Shown: piece by piece, positions 1-10,509 of the stretch | Layout: each line of letters opens with the position of its first letter | Numbering within the stretch: position 1 is the first letter of the stretch | Assembly: GCA_030435675.1 (NCBI GenBank) | Contig: CM059621.1 | Location: 7,130,001 to 7,194,000, forward strand | Source: Steinernema hermaphroditum | Taxonomy: Eukaryota > Nematoda > Chromadorea > Rhabditida > Steinernematidae | Reading direction: 5' to 3' | Length of the DNA: 64,000 bases | Notes under the pieces: generated by a model | Database searches by the model: none | What the model was told of the DNA's origin: nothing | What the model saw: only the letters and a program-made list of their open reading frames with translations | Translations under genes and position numbers: made by a program

Positions 1-659
1 TTGGGCTGGAAGACGAGATCTTGGACGAGTTTTGTCAGATTATCGCCGCAATCTGCACTCGTTATGGCGAGTTTCCTTAGCGAGGCGGATTTCAAGAGTC
101 CTGTCAAGATGGATTCGATTACAAACGGGTGGCCGAACACGTCATCTATGCTGAGGATCTGGAACTCTCGTCGGATGAGACGAGTGATTTGGGCCACATG
201 ACGGAAGGACGAATCCAGACAGGAGAGCTTCAGTGTGGAGTGCGGTCCCACGGCAAATGGGCGGCCAAGGAGGAGTTGCAGTGCAGTGGGAACGCTGTCC
301 CTGTCGTCGACATCGACGCGAATGTGATGTTTGCGCTTGAATTCTCGCCCACAAGGCTGTCCAGCGATGCACACGGATTCGAGGACGTATTCATCGGGGT
401 ACTTCAAGAAGTCGGCCAACGGGAACAGAGTCCAGCTCTTGTGTTGCTGGTCGTTCTTCTCGAGCTTGTAGAAGAACGCGGCTCCTTCTGGTCCAGGCAG
501 ATAGAGCGTCACGCGAAGGCGAGCTCGTTGGTTGGCCGCCCAGTCGTAGGTGGGATGCCAAATGGGATCAGGACTCAGAAGGTCGAGCGACTCCTTCAGC
601 AATCCGCAGGGAAGGCTGTATACGATTTGCTCGACGATCGCAACAGGAAGTGAATTCAT
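1..659 (-). CDS. Left-truncated protein, F-box-like N-terminus
   Basis: An open minus-strand frame starts at ATG 659 and runs 219 codons without a stop to the window edge, so the 3' end is missing. The protein begins MNSLPVAIVEQIVYSL, which resembles the start of an F-box motif (LP, then a helix with hydrophobic spacing); the rest is mixed helix/strand sequence with Leu-rich stretches near residues 150-215. The 174-aa plus-strand frame over the same bases is its antisense shadow. If it is an F-box protein it would recruit substrates to an SCF ubiquitin ligase, but this rests on about 25 residues. I recognise no C-terminal domain. It is divergent from rpa-1, with about 900 bases between the starts. 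Confidence 0.5.
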   Translation of the reverse strand, partial: MNSLPVAIVEQIVYSLPCGLLKESLDLLSPDPIWHPTYDWAANQRARLRVTLYLPGPEGAAFFYKLEKNDQQHKSWTLFPLADFLKYPDEYVLESVCIAGQPCGREFKRKHHIRVDVDDRDSVPTALQLLLGRPFAVGPHSTLKLSCLDSSFRHVAQITRLIRREFQILSIDDVFGHPFVIESILTGLLKSASLRKLAITSADCGDNLTKLVQDLVFQP

Positions 660-1554
660 CTGAAACCGGAAGTTAGCGAAGGAAGTGCGGCACGACGAAA
701 TTTTGCACACATATGTTAGCGTTTAACGCGCAGATCGAATCACTTCCTTTCCACATTTTCGAAAATGTACCTGGGGACCTACGGGGTAGAGGGAGCAAGG
801 AATTCGCGGTTGAAGAGCGGTGCAAAATGAGCGCGGATCGAATGTTTACATCACTTTTTCTGCACATTTTCGAAAATACGATTGAGAGTACTGGTAAAGT
901 GGGCGTACGTTTCTATGGAATCTCATGCGAGTAAGCCAAAATTTGTATCGGAGGATGAGAGTAAACGAAGCGACGGCATCGAGGGTCCCCCGTGGGCCGT
1001 CTGTACACGTTTGAATAGAGTACGGTCGCGAGACAGATGTAGCCGCTGTGGGTGGCGTTCTGTTTCCGTTTTTCGTTGGGAGGACTCGGTTTTAGATTTA
1101 CTCGCAGTTCTATTATTTTAGAGTTCAATATTCTTGTTAATTTCGGTTCATTTTTGTAGTGAAATATCGTAGAATAGCTTCTTGCGGCCGAGAAATGATG
1201 AATTAGTGGCAAAAACTCGAATTTGAACTCGGCTTGGACGGCAATCTGCCGCCCACATCAATTTCGAAATCGTCCGGCACCGTGTTCTTTTCGATTGCTT
1301 CCGAAAATCAATATCATTTTGGCGCCTTTTTCTCTCGTGACAGTTGAATATGAGCCGCTGATACAAAGCAACTTCTGCTCTTGGCGCGTCGCGTAAAAGC
1401 AGCTGCTCGACGAGCTCTCTGTCATCTGTGGTCGCGCCAAACGGCGACGAGATGTGGGAGTGATTATGGTCTCTTCGCGCGTGCCTGACGTGCTGCAAAT
1501 GAGGGAATGTATACGCCGCGAATTGAGTTTTTCTCATGCGGCTGTATATAAGCG
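660..1554. other. Intergenic region between divergent genes
   Basis: No supported gene. It should hold the promoters of the left-edge minus-strand gene and of rpa-1. The 149-aa minus-strand frame at 1148-1597 has no recognisable homology and looks incidental. The only clear structure is the duplicated palindrome block at 731-880. Confidence 0.5.
731..880. repeat. Duplicated block with a 16-bp palindrome
   Basis: ACATTTTCGAAAATGT at 753-768 is a perfect 16-bp palindrome. A near copy lies at 864-879. Each is preceded by a similar stretch (gcgcagatcgaat / gcgcggatcgaat, then cactt...cac), so the unit is an imperfect repeat about 110 bp apart between two divergent genes. Confidence 0.6.
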
Positions 1555-4043
1555 ATGAGTAAAACGATGTTTGTTGATAAACCTCTTTTAAAACCACTAC
1601 ATGTTAAGGCTATAGCAGACATTTGCCGACAGCATGGGGAAGGCTACCCTCACGTCACAGTTTTTTGCGGTAAGCCTGTCAATTTCGCTCAACAGCTTTC
1701 ATGCCACCTCTTCTTAGGCTGTGCGCGATACAGGAAAACCGAAATTGCCCGCTCTACTGGTTGTACTTGTGAGTACCTTCTTGTTTTGACCATAATAAAT
1801 TCATTCTTTTTAGGCTCTTCGTGAAATAGAGCATAAGTCGTTTCAAGTGCGTTTGTACGATGGTGCCGAGAAGTATTCAGGTTCGCTCAGCTTGCCACAA
1901 AAGCTGTTCTCACGCAGCATCTTCAGGGTGCTCAACTACGAAGGATATTTACACACAACTTTGCGAGAAAAAGTTGAACAGCGAAGTTCCTTTCGTAATT
2001 CGCGTCGATGATGTAGTCATTAAAGATGAGTTGTGAGTTGAACACGTGTATTTCTCGGACTTCTTTGTTTGTTCTAGCTTGCCTGAAGAGAACCGTATGC
2101 TTCGAATGGTTTTCATCAAGAAAGGTGCCATTTTGAAGTGCCAAGCACCTGATGAAGCTTACGAAATTGTTCGCGAATCTCAGTTACGGTCGCAGAAGCG
2201 CTTGGAAGACTCAGTGGATCACCACCAAATAGAAAATATGGAACCACGAGCGCAGTGCGCACAAGGTAGTGAGGTTGAGAATTGACATTTTTACTTAGTT
2301 TTATGCAGAACGCGTTGCGCATGAACAGCCTGGTCCTTCTTTTTCTTCTTTTGCTCAACGCCCCAAAGCCGCCATAACTCCTCGGAAAACGCCGCTCAAG
2401 AATCAGGTTACTCCTGAAAAAACTGGAGGTTCGCCAGTAACTCCAATCGCATTCTTGACCCCCCACGTCAAAGGGTAACGACCGTTGTATAAGTAACCAT
2501 ATTTACCATGGAAAATGCAGGTACAAGTTGTGCGGACTGGCGCATAGCAAGAGCAATGTTATGCCGATAACTACTGAAAAGCGCATCCATGATCGAGTGT
2601 TCTCGTTCACACTAACTGACGGAAATATTGATGAGATAAAAATTTCTGCCTTTGATGACTTGGCAGATTACTACCATCGCATCATTGAAAACGATAAGGT
2701 GGGTTTGGACAACAGATTGGCTATGTTAAATAAACCGATTTCAGATGTACTACGTGAAGTCCACAGGCAAAATGTCCTCAACGATGCGAGAGGTAAACCC
2801 GCAGTATAATAATACCAACACCGCGTACGAAATCACTTTGAAAGAACGTAACATGGTAGGCATGCTTTGTTCCACCGGGCACTAACTTTTTTCGTAGATC
2901 GAAGATTGCCACAATGCAGAGAAGATCGTCCGACCTCCATTGCTCTTAAATAGAGTCATGGTCAGCGAGCTCAGCGGAAAGCAAGAGAAGCATGTCGACG
3001 TGCTTGGCATTGTGACTGAGATTTCTGAAATTCACATGGTAGAGTTGCGAGCCTTATCTTAGTAGTGTGTGGAATACTGTTTCAGGTTACCATCCAAAAA
3101 ACCGGCCGAGAAGTATGGAAGCGGACAGTCACTCTGCTCGACGAAACCAACACGTCAGTTCATCTTCTTCTCTGGGGAAATGAGGCAGAAATTTTCCCCG
3201 AGAACGCCATAAATAAAGCTCTTGCGGTGCAGCACGCCATTGTGAAAGAATGGAATGGAAACTACTCGCTGCAAGTTATGGGATCGACAAAGCTGGAGTT
3301 TGACCCCCATACGAGAGTCGCTGTCGACGTGAAGTCCTGGTTTGAAAACAGAAACCCACATAGTACTCCAGTTTGCATCTCTGAAATGAGCGATTTTGTC
3401 ACCAACATGCTCACCCGAGATCTGCGCACAATCGGTTCCATGTCGAACCTCACCGTTAACAGTCTTTCCGAAGACAGTCGTGGCACCTACTTCACGATTG
3501 TGGGAAGCATCATTGACTTCAAGAGGAACAGCGTTTGCTACAAAGCGTGTGTTAATAACGATTGTCGCAAGAAGGTCGTAGAAACACAGGAAGGATCGGG
3601 GATGTACAGATGTGAAACGTGTGACTTATCAGCTGCAGCTTTTAAGTACATCACTCTGCTGTCGGTAAGTGTACTTCTGTCCTTCTTGAATTTCTAAAAT
3701 TGCCTTCAGTTCCTAGTCGCTGATTGTACGGGTGTGCACTGGGTATCCATGTTCGGCGACCAAGCAAACAAGCTGCTGAAGGTGCAGTCGTCGGACGAGT
3801 TGGGCTCAATGAGCTTGGATGAACTGAATGGGCTGTTGGATAGCATCTTGTTCCATCCAATGACTTTCCGCATGCGAGCGAAAGTCGAATATTTCAATGT
3901 AAGTTCCTATTTACCGTAATACCACATCATGGACATGGATTTAGGATACGGAGAACATCAAATGGCACTGTTTTGAAGCTTCCACTGTGCACTCTGCGAT
4001 GTTCTTGAAGGTACTCCGCGATACTGCAACCAAAGTGCTCTAA
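1555..4043 (+). CDS. rpa-1: Replication protein A 70-kDa subunit (RPA1)
   Basis: Largest subunit of the RPA heterotrimer, which coats single-stranded DNA in replication, repair and recombination. Twelve exons (1555-1669, 1734-1768, 1814-1880, 1927-2032, 2078-2265, 2309-2474, 2521-2698, 2745-2855, 2898-3038, 3086-3664, 3710-3898, 3945-4043) total 1974 nt and encode 657 aa in one frame, near the usual 600-650. The order is RPA70N (about 1-135), a Ser/Thr/Pro linker ending TPIAFLTPH, then the OB folds DBD-A, DBD-B and DBD-C. DBD-C keeps a four-Cys zinc site: CYKACVNNDC followed about 20 residues later by CETC. Introns are 43-64 nt. It is the first gene of a same-strand series reaching 12192. Confidence 0.93.
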
Positions 4044-4330
4044 AATATTTGGCTCATTTTTCTCCGGTGACTGTATCATACAACTTTTGTGCAATGTTTC
4101 TGTTTCGTTTGTAAATAATGCGTTTAATCCAAATGAATTGTTTCTCTCTGTGACTGTTGTCTCGGGCTGCAAAATTTAGACGTCTACACCTGTCTGGGTT
4201 GGCGTTTGTCCTTTAAAGGACACTTGCGCATCGTGCTGGTCAGTTGCTCAAGTTGACGCGTTCGATCGGTCGGTCGTGTTCACTTGCGTTTCATTGTAAG
4301 TGTGCGCTTTGCTACGTGTCGTCGAGATGC

Positions 4331-4339
4331 TGTGTTTAG
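4331..4339 (+). promoter_or_regulatory. Possible trans-splice acceptor of disl-2
   Basis: tgtgtttag ends two bases before ATG 4342, with no obvious cis donor nearby. This is the placement expected of a spliced-leader acceptor. Inference only; an undetected 5' UTR intron is the alternative. Confidence 0.4.
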
Positions 4340-4341
4340 GA

Positions 4342-7300
4342 ATGATGAACTCTCTTAGCGTTTCGCGTCGTGAGTCAGCTTTCAGTGGGACCGTGTCTTC
4401 TACAATATCGGAATCGCTTTTGGACTCTTCAACTCTCTCCTCGGATGACTTCGAGTCAGAGTCGTCCAGCTCGACCCTCAGCTTCTACTCGTCGCGCTCG
4501 CGCACCGTCAGTAGCACGAGTTCCGAAGCAGAGTTCGCCTCGCTCGAGAGCGATGAATCCTCTGGCTCGGAATGTTCCTCCACCAGTGAGTCCGACGAAG
4601 AGGCGCCGGAGATCTTGGTACCCTTCGTGGGCAGGCATAAATGGAAGTACGACTGTCGAAGTTTTTGGTCCGACGAGCCTGACGACCGGAGTATACAAGA
4701 AACGATCGACGAAGAGGTCAGGCAATTTCACGCCTGATAATGATCATTCGAATTGCTTCAGGATGTGCCCAAGATTCCGCTGAGCAAATTGCTTGCAAGC
4801 GGAGAAGTGCTTAAACATCCCATATCCTTCCGCGATCTTCTGGCACTGGCGAACTATGCATCAAAGAATGTACACAAGGGCCATAAGGTGCAACGCGAAG
4901 ATCTCATCAACGTGACGGAGCATGTTGGGGCCCTCAGCATTCAGTCTGTCTTCACCGTCGCTGTAAAGTATCAACAATACATCGTCGGACTTCAGCGTCA
5001 ACGTCCGGAGCAAATTTTGAAATCGTACGAACGTCCTGCGCTTCCGCCTGGATTTGATTGTCTTCATGGTAAGAGAGCATAGGGAAAAAAGAATGCCCAT
5101 GGCAGGAATCGAACCTGCGTCGCCACGGCCACAACGTGGAGTACTAACCACTATACTACATGGGCCGATGCTTCTGCTCACCTCTTCTTTATAAGTAGTG
5201 GTGCCACATAACATCGTCATCCTGGGTGGTCTTTTTCCTTGTTCTTCAGCAGTTTGTTTCGTGCACCTTCACAACCTCCCGTTCTTCTCCGGTTTTTGTT
5301 TCCGTGTCCTGTTGTTTTCATGGTTGTTTTTTTAAATTTCGGGCCAACGCGAATTGGACGAAAATATGTTTTGTATATATATTCGAATTTTGAAAATTGT
5401 GAAAACTAAAAATACTTTCAAAGTTCGATGTTATTTTTTGCGAACCAGCAACTGTTATTAAGTTGTTTGTTTTCAGCTCGAAGCAGTCTCGATCGCAACG
5501 TCAATCGATTTCCGTTCTTCGATCGTTGCGTCGACTGGTACTGCGTCCCTCTGCACGTGTACCAGCGAATCGTGAAGGAGACGCTCATCCAGATGTACGA
5601 TAAGGCTCAGCTCCTGAAGGAACGTCGCAAAGTTGAGAAACAGATGGAAAAGCTGCGCGTCAAGGAAAACAACGTCTTCATGAATCCGATAGCCGCTGTT
5701 GCCGCGACGGCGAACACAAATGAAATGGATCCACTAGTGCAAGAGGAAGTCGAACGAGTACAGTTTCGACGCCCGCGTGCGAGAAATCAAATTCTGAACG
5801 ATGAATCTCCTGCTAAGAAGACGATCTTTGCTGAATACTGGAGTGCCGACGTGGTGCAACGTGGGCTGAAGTCGGGAGAACTCATCGAGGTATTTCTGCA
5901 AACTCCGTGGTATTTGAGCATCATATCTATTTAATATAGGGCGTGGTGCGCATTAACCCACGCAACTACGAGGAATCTTATATCAGCAATCCGCAAGGAA
6001 GTGCCTATCCTGATATTGCCATTCTCGGCATGGCCGACCGAAACAGAGCGCTCAATGGGGATGTTGCTGTATGCAAACTGAAAGATCGTTCTTTGTGGAT
6101 TGTTAAACAGGAAGCATACGAGAAGTGGTGTAGCGAGAAGCAAAGCACGTTCAGGTCAGTCGCTGAGCACTGCACACAAGCTGCACCTCAGCGAGACAAG
6201 GAAGTTGAAGCCGAATTTTCTGAGGTGGGATTTTTCCTCGTTATCGAATTTGACTATTTCATTACTTTAGTTTATCTCTTCGTTTACGCCTTCGCCACAG
6301 TGCCTTCAAAATTTGGATAAAGCTAGCCCTTCTCCTTGCGACATGACATATGACCGTGACGAGCTTCTTCGATGCTTGGCTAAGATTGAGTTGACACGGC
6401 GACTTTCGAAAACGGAAGAGGTAGAGGGAAGTCCTGCCCTACGAGGATTAAGCCAAGGAGAAAACGAAGCCACAGAGCTTAATTGGTATTTCAAGCAAGG
6501 CTTTAAATCGTTCGACCGTGACGTTTTTGAGAAGCTCGTTGACATAAACGTTTACAAGCAATTGGGAACCTCACCAGGGAATCATCTGAGGTACATATGG
6601 CGTCGGATTTTTACATTATATCCACAACTTATTTAGTGACAATGACGATGGTGATGTGATGGAGCACCCTCCAGGATTAATGAAAAGACAACGAAAGCCT
6701 AGTAATCCAGTTGCAGAAACTAGCTCGAGTGACAGTGAAACGAAAAAGAAAGCAAAGAAAGGTTCGAAGAAAGCTCGCAAAGCTACGAGTATGTTAACCT
6801 CCAGTGATCAAGACGTAGTGGAGAATCTCGATAGCAAGGTCAAGCAGCAATTGAAGCACAGTATTCGACGAGGTATTATAAGGGAAGAGAATCGACGTAA
6901 GAAGGATGGGGAGAAATATTTGGAGTGCGTCCATCCCCAAGTCACGAAAGAAATGCAAAACATTCATAAGAAGGCGAACAATTCTCACCAGAATCGAAGA
7001 CCTATCCTGAAGAACACGTTCACGCAGAAATTTGTCGAAGACCTTCCTCTTAGCCAGCGGGATATTCCCGATTACTGTCTTCAGAAAACCGCACAGGTAC
7101 CGATCACTTGGAAGACTTATGTAACCAGATCGTACTTTAGATTGTTGCCATCTCTGAAAAAAAGCATACTCGAATGGCTGTCGGATCTTTGAAACCGTTT
7201 ACAGGGAACAATTTTGTTTTGTTCTCGCCTCAAGATTCTAGGATTCCGCGTTTGGTCATCGATGTAGCTTGTGTACCAGACTTTTATGAAAACACGAGTG

Positions 7301-9322
7301 CGTACGAAGGAAAGATTTACCTCTGCCGGATGGTCGATTGGTACGCTAACGCTCAATTTGCACGGGGTACTTTGGTGCAATGCCTTGGAAAGGCCGGCGA
7401 TATCGAGACAGAAACTGAAGGAATCCTCAGCAAGATGCACTTCGACACTCGAGAATACCCGGACGAATTCACCGAAGAGATCTTACCCGAGGTTTTCTCG
7501 ATGGCTGATGTAAATTTCAATGATGTGTTTGGATTTTCTAAAGCACATATCTTTAGGCGGAAAAGCGCAAGCGAAAAGACTTTACAAATGAGTGCATTTT
7601 CACGATTGATCCGAAAACCGCTCGCGATTTGGACGACGCCCTCCATGTCAAGAAGCTTGATGACGATCAGTATGAAGTTGGGGTTCACATTGCTGATGTT
7701 TCACACTTTGTGAAAGAAGGCACCAAAGTAGACGCATGGGCAAGAGAAAGAACCACGAGCGTGTACATGGTGCAAAAAGTGATCCCGATGCTGCCTCGTC
7801 TTTTGTGTGAGGAACTCTGCAGTTTACAACCTGGCGTGGAACGTCTCGCATTTTCGGTTATCTGGAAAATGGATAAGAATTTCAAAATAATCGATAAGAA
7901 GACAGTGTTCTGTCGGTCGATAATCAAATCATGCATCAAACTCAGCTATGAGCACGCCCAGGTAAATATAGGTTACGTATTTCCAGCGGCTTATTGCTCT
8001 TTCTAGGATATTATTGATGGAAAAACAGATCTTGAGTTGCCCGATATTCATGGGTCTCATACTGTGGAGAACATAAAGAACTCTGTTCTCCTCTTGTACG
8101 AGATATCCAAAGTCCTCAAAAGAAATCGGATAAAGAATGGAGCGTTACGGTTAGACGGCCCGAAGATGTGTTTTGATATTGATGACGAAGGACTTCCCCG
8201 AAGCGTTCTGGTATACGAGCGGAAAGAGGCGAATTTCCTCGTTGAGGAGTTCATGCTTTTGGCTAACATAGAAGTTGCTACAAAGATCAATAAGAAGTTC
8301 CCAAAACTTGCTTTCCTACGACGCCACGAAGCCCCAAAGGAATTGGTGCTTGAAGCCACTCTGAAGCAACTGGAAAATCTCGGCATTTCAATAGATGGAC
8401 GTTCTAGTGGAACAATAAGCGAGTCACTGCGGAAATACGAAGAGAACAGAAAGACGAAGAACACCATAGCTCAACTTCTGGTACACCTGTTGATGAAGCC
8501 TATGCAGCTGGCGAAGTACTTCTGCGTGGCGACAGTCCCGGATGAAATAGACTATCGGCACTATGCTTTGTCAGTTCCTCTGTATGTTTGGGAGGCGGGT
8601 TTTTCCTGAGAACTTCCTAATCTTTTGTAGATATACTCATTTTACCTCCCCAATTCGCCGCTATCCAGACGTCATTGTTCACCGTCTTTTGGCAGCTGCG
8701 ATAGATCCAGACCATTACAGCCCTCCGACACAGTCTGTCGAACAGTTGACGCGCATTGCGAAAAGGTGTAACGAGAAGAAGTACGATGCCAAGACAGCGA
8801 GTGAGGAAAGCGACGAACTCTTCTTCAATACGCTACTCCGGGTGGTTATTTTATTTATTCTCAGTTTTATATTCATTCTTGTTCAGAAGAAGGGGAATAT
8901 AGAAACGCTCGGAATCGTTGTTCAAGTAACTCAAGTGTCCTTAGAAGTTCTGCTAGTGAAGTACGGGATTGTTGATCGAATCGCCTTCAAAGTATGTTAT
9001 TAACTCGTACATTGAAGGTCATATATCAATGTTCAGAATATACCCCACGCCAAATGTAATCCTCATTGCTCGACTGATTCTCCATCGTTGGAAATCGTTT
9101 GGGAAAACAACGAGTTCGGTACAATCAAATTAAGAATGCTATCGGTAGTGAAAGTGCTGTTGAAACCGAATCCTGCACACTGTATCAATCGCATGGTAAC
9201 TAAAGACCCAACGTATATTCTATGACAAACGTGCTTTTTAGGCGACCATGGAACCGATATCGGTTGAGGGGTTGACCAAGCTGAAAGCGAAACTCGAAAA
9301 AACCGACTTGAATGATTTGTAG
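4342..9322 (+). CDS. disl-2: DIS3L2-type 3'-5' exoribonuclease
   Basis: RNase II/R family enzyme that degrades RNA processively from the 3' end, with a preference for oligouridylated RNA in DIS3L2. Thirteen exons give about 1,340 residues. The cold-shock part reads [16 protein letters not shown] and then RNRALNGDV. The RNB catalytic motif [11 protein letters not shown] keeps its Asp cluster and is followed by HIADVSHFV and later [18 protein letters not shown]-terminal S1-like region ends at 9322. There is no PIN domain, which favours DIS3L2 over DIS3. A Lys/Ser-rich stretch lies at 6650-6790. The first about 310 residues (exons 4342-4716, 4762-5068 and the start of 5477-5889) are Ser-rich then helical and unknown to me. 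They join in frame across a 408-nt intron, but could instead be a separate upstream gene ending at 5082. AATAAA lies at 9355. Confidence 0.88.
5094..5165 (-). tRNA. tRNA-His (GTG)
   Basis: Read on the minus strand, a perfect 7-bp acceptor stem (GCCCATG/CATGGGC), a D arm with GTATAGTGGTTAGTAC, an anticodon stem CCACG/CGTGG with loop TTGTGGC (anticodon GTG), and a T arm GCAGG-TTCGATT-CCTGC form a complete cloverleaf. The discriminator base (5094) is A. It contains its own box A and box B promoter, so RNA polymerase III would transcribe it. It lies antisense within the second intron (5069-5476) of the disl-2 model. Confidence 0.95.
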
Positions 9323-9421
9323 TTTTGACGGGTCACTGTTGGGTATTTGTTTCAAATAAAGTAACGATGTAACATTGTGCTCATTAGTGAAACTTGTAGG
9401 GGCGCTTAGAGCAAACAAACC

Positions 9422-9434
9422 GTTTTCTTATCAG
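9422..9434 (+). promoter_or_regulatory. Possible trans-splice acceptor after disl-2
   Basis: gttttcttatcag lies about 65 bases after the AATAAA of the upstream gene and 55 bases before ATG 9489. This is the short poly(A)-to-acceptor spacing typical of nematode operons. Inference. Confidence 0.4.
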
Positions 9435-9488
9435 CCGAAGGCGTCGTAGTCGGAGACTTCCTGTGCGATCGATTAGTTTGTTCCGCCG

Positions 9489-10313
9489 ATGGACTCCTCA
9501 TCGTTCGCCCATTACGATTCACCTCCAGGATGGAGGCACAGCGCCGTCTTCTCTGCCGAGCGGCGATCACCTCAATCTAGCCAACTCCCTCCCCTCGAAG
9601 GCTATCCACGGTAGAGAAAGGAAATTCAATGGGAGGGAAACGGACTTTGCAGACTCTCTCCTCGAGAGGCGCACATCGGAGTCGACTCTCCGCTTCTGGA
9701 GCAGCCGAAGCGAGTCGAGTTGCCTCCGAAGAAGAAGCGGAGGGAGGTTCCCCACCCAGAGTTCTGGTACCTCTCCACGGGGGTCGGCGTCTGCCGCATC
9801 ATCGAGGCATTGTGCGCCCTGATCACCTTTGGGCTCATCGTGAGCGTCAACGCTCTCTTCACGCCGACGTACATCGCCGAGATTGCGCTTCTCGTCATGT
9901 TCTTCACCTCGCTCGTCCTCGCCTCCGTCTACTCGTTCAACATCAACCGCGTCACCGAGAACGTCTCCTGGATCCTCTTTGTGAGTTCCTTTGTTACGGT
10001 ACTTCTGCTCCTTTCCAAACGGATTCCCTCTGCAACCATGTAAGGATGTGTTCAGGAAATGGTATACACGTGCGTCGCCGTCTACATGTCCGGAGTGACG
10101 GCGCTCATCATGATGTACAGCGCCATCCGCTGGCAGCACAACCCATGGATCTTCTCGGTCATATTCGCCTTCTTCACCTTCTTCGCCTTCGTCGTTGACT
10201 TCTGCTCCGTTATGCGAGCTCATCGTCGCGATCGTTCTGCGAAACATAGCGACGTTGACCGTATACGCACCGACGAAGACGACATGGAGATGAAGCAGTT
10301 TGAAAGACAATAA
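9489..10313 (+). CDS. MARVEL-like four-transmembrane protein
   Basis: Three exons (9489-9610, 9653-9980, 10056-10313), joined by 42- and 75-nt introns, give about 235 residues. The N-terminal 90 residues are Ser/Pro/Arg-rich and cytosolic-looking, including LPPKKKRREVPHPEFW. Four hydrophobic helices follow (around VCRIIEALCALITFGLIV, IALLVMFFTSLVLASVY, YTCVAVYMSGVTALIMMY and IFSVIFAFFTFFAFVVDF). A short acidic/basic tail ends MKQFERQ. Size, four spans and cytosolic ends fit MARVEL proteins of vesicles and junctions (synaptogyrin/CKLF type), but I cannot name a subfamily. The start is chosen because splicing joins it in frame; the downstream exon alone has no ATG before the first helix. AATAAA lies at about 10345. 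Confidence 0.7.
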
Positions 10314-10472
10314 ATGAAAATGATGAAAAATGTAGATATTCCAAATAAACACTGTTCCAAACAGTCTGTCTAATCGTCCAGCAAACAGAAGCAGTGTCTC
10401 GAGACCTTTTCTTTGTTACCAGACAAATCTGCAAAATGCAGACAGATACGGAGACCGTCGTCGGGTCACTTC

Positions 10473-10486
10473 ACCTTCTTTGTCAG
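10473..10486 (+). promoter_or_regulatory. Possible acceptor upstream of the pseudokinase gene
   Basis: accttctttgtcag lies 24 bases before ATG 10510 and about 130 bases after the AATAAA of the MARVEL-like gene. It could be a trans-splice acceptor in an operon. Inference. Confidence 0.35.
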
Positions 10487-10509
10487 CTTTCGCTCGGTCG
10501 ACAAGCGGA

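Noticed and set aside
129..653. 174-aa plus-strand open frame
   Set aside because: The minus strand has a better frame starting at 659 with an F-box-like start; the plus frame is its antisense shadow.
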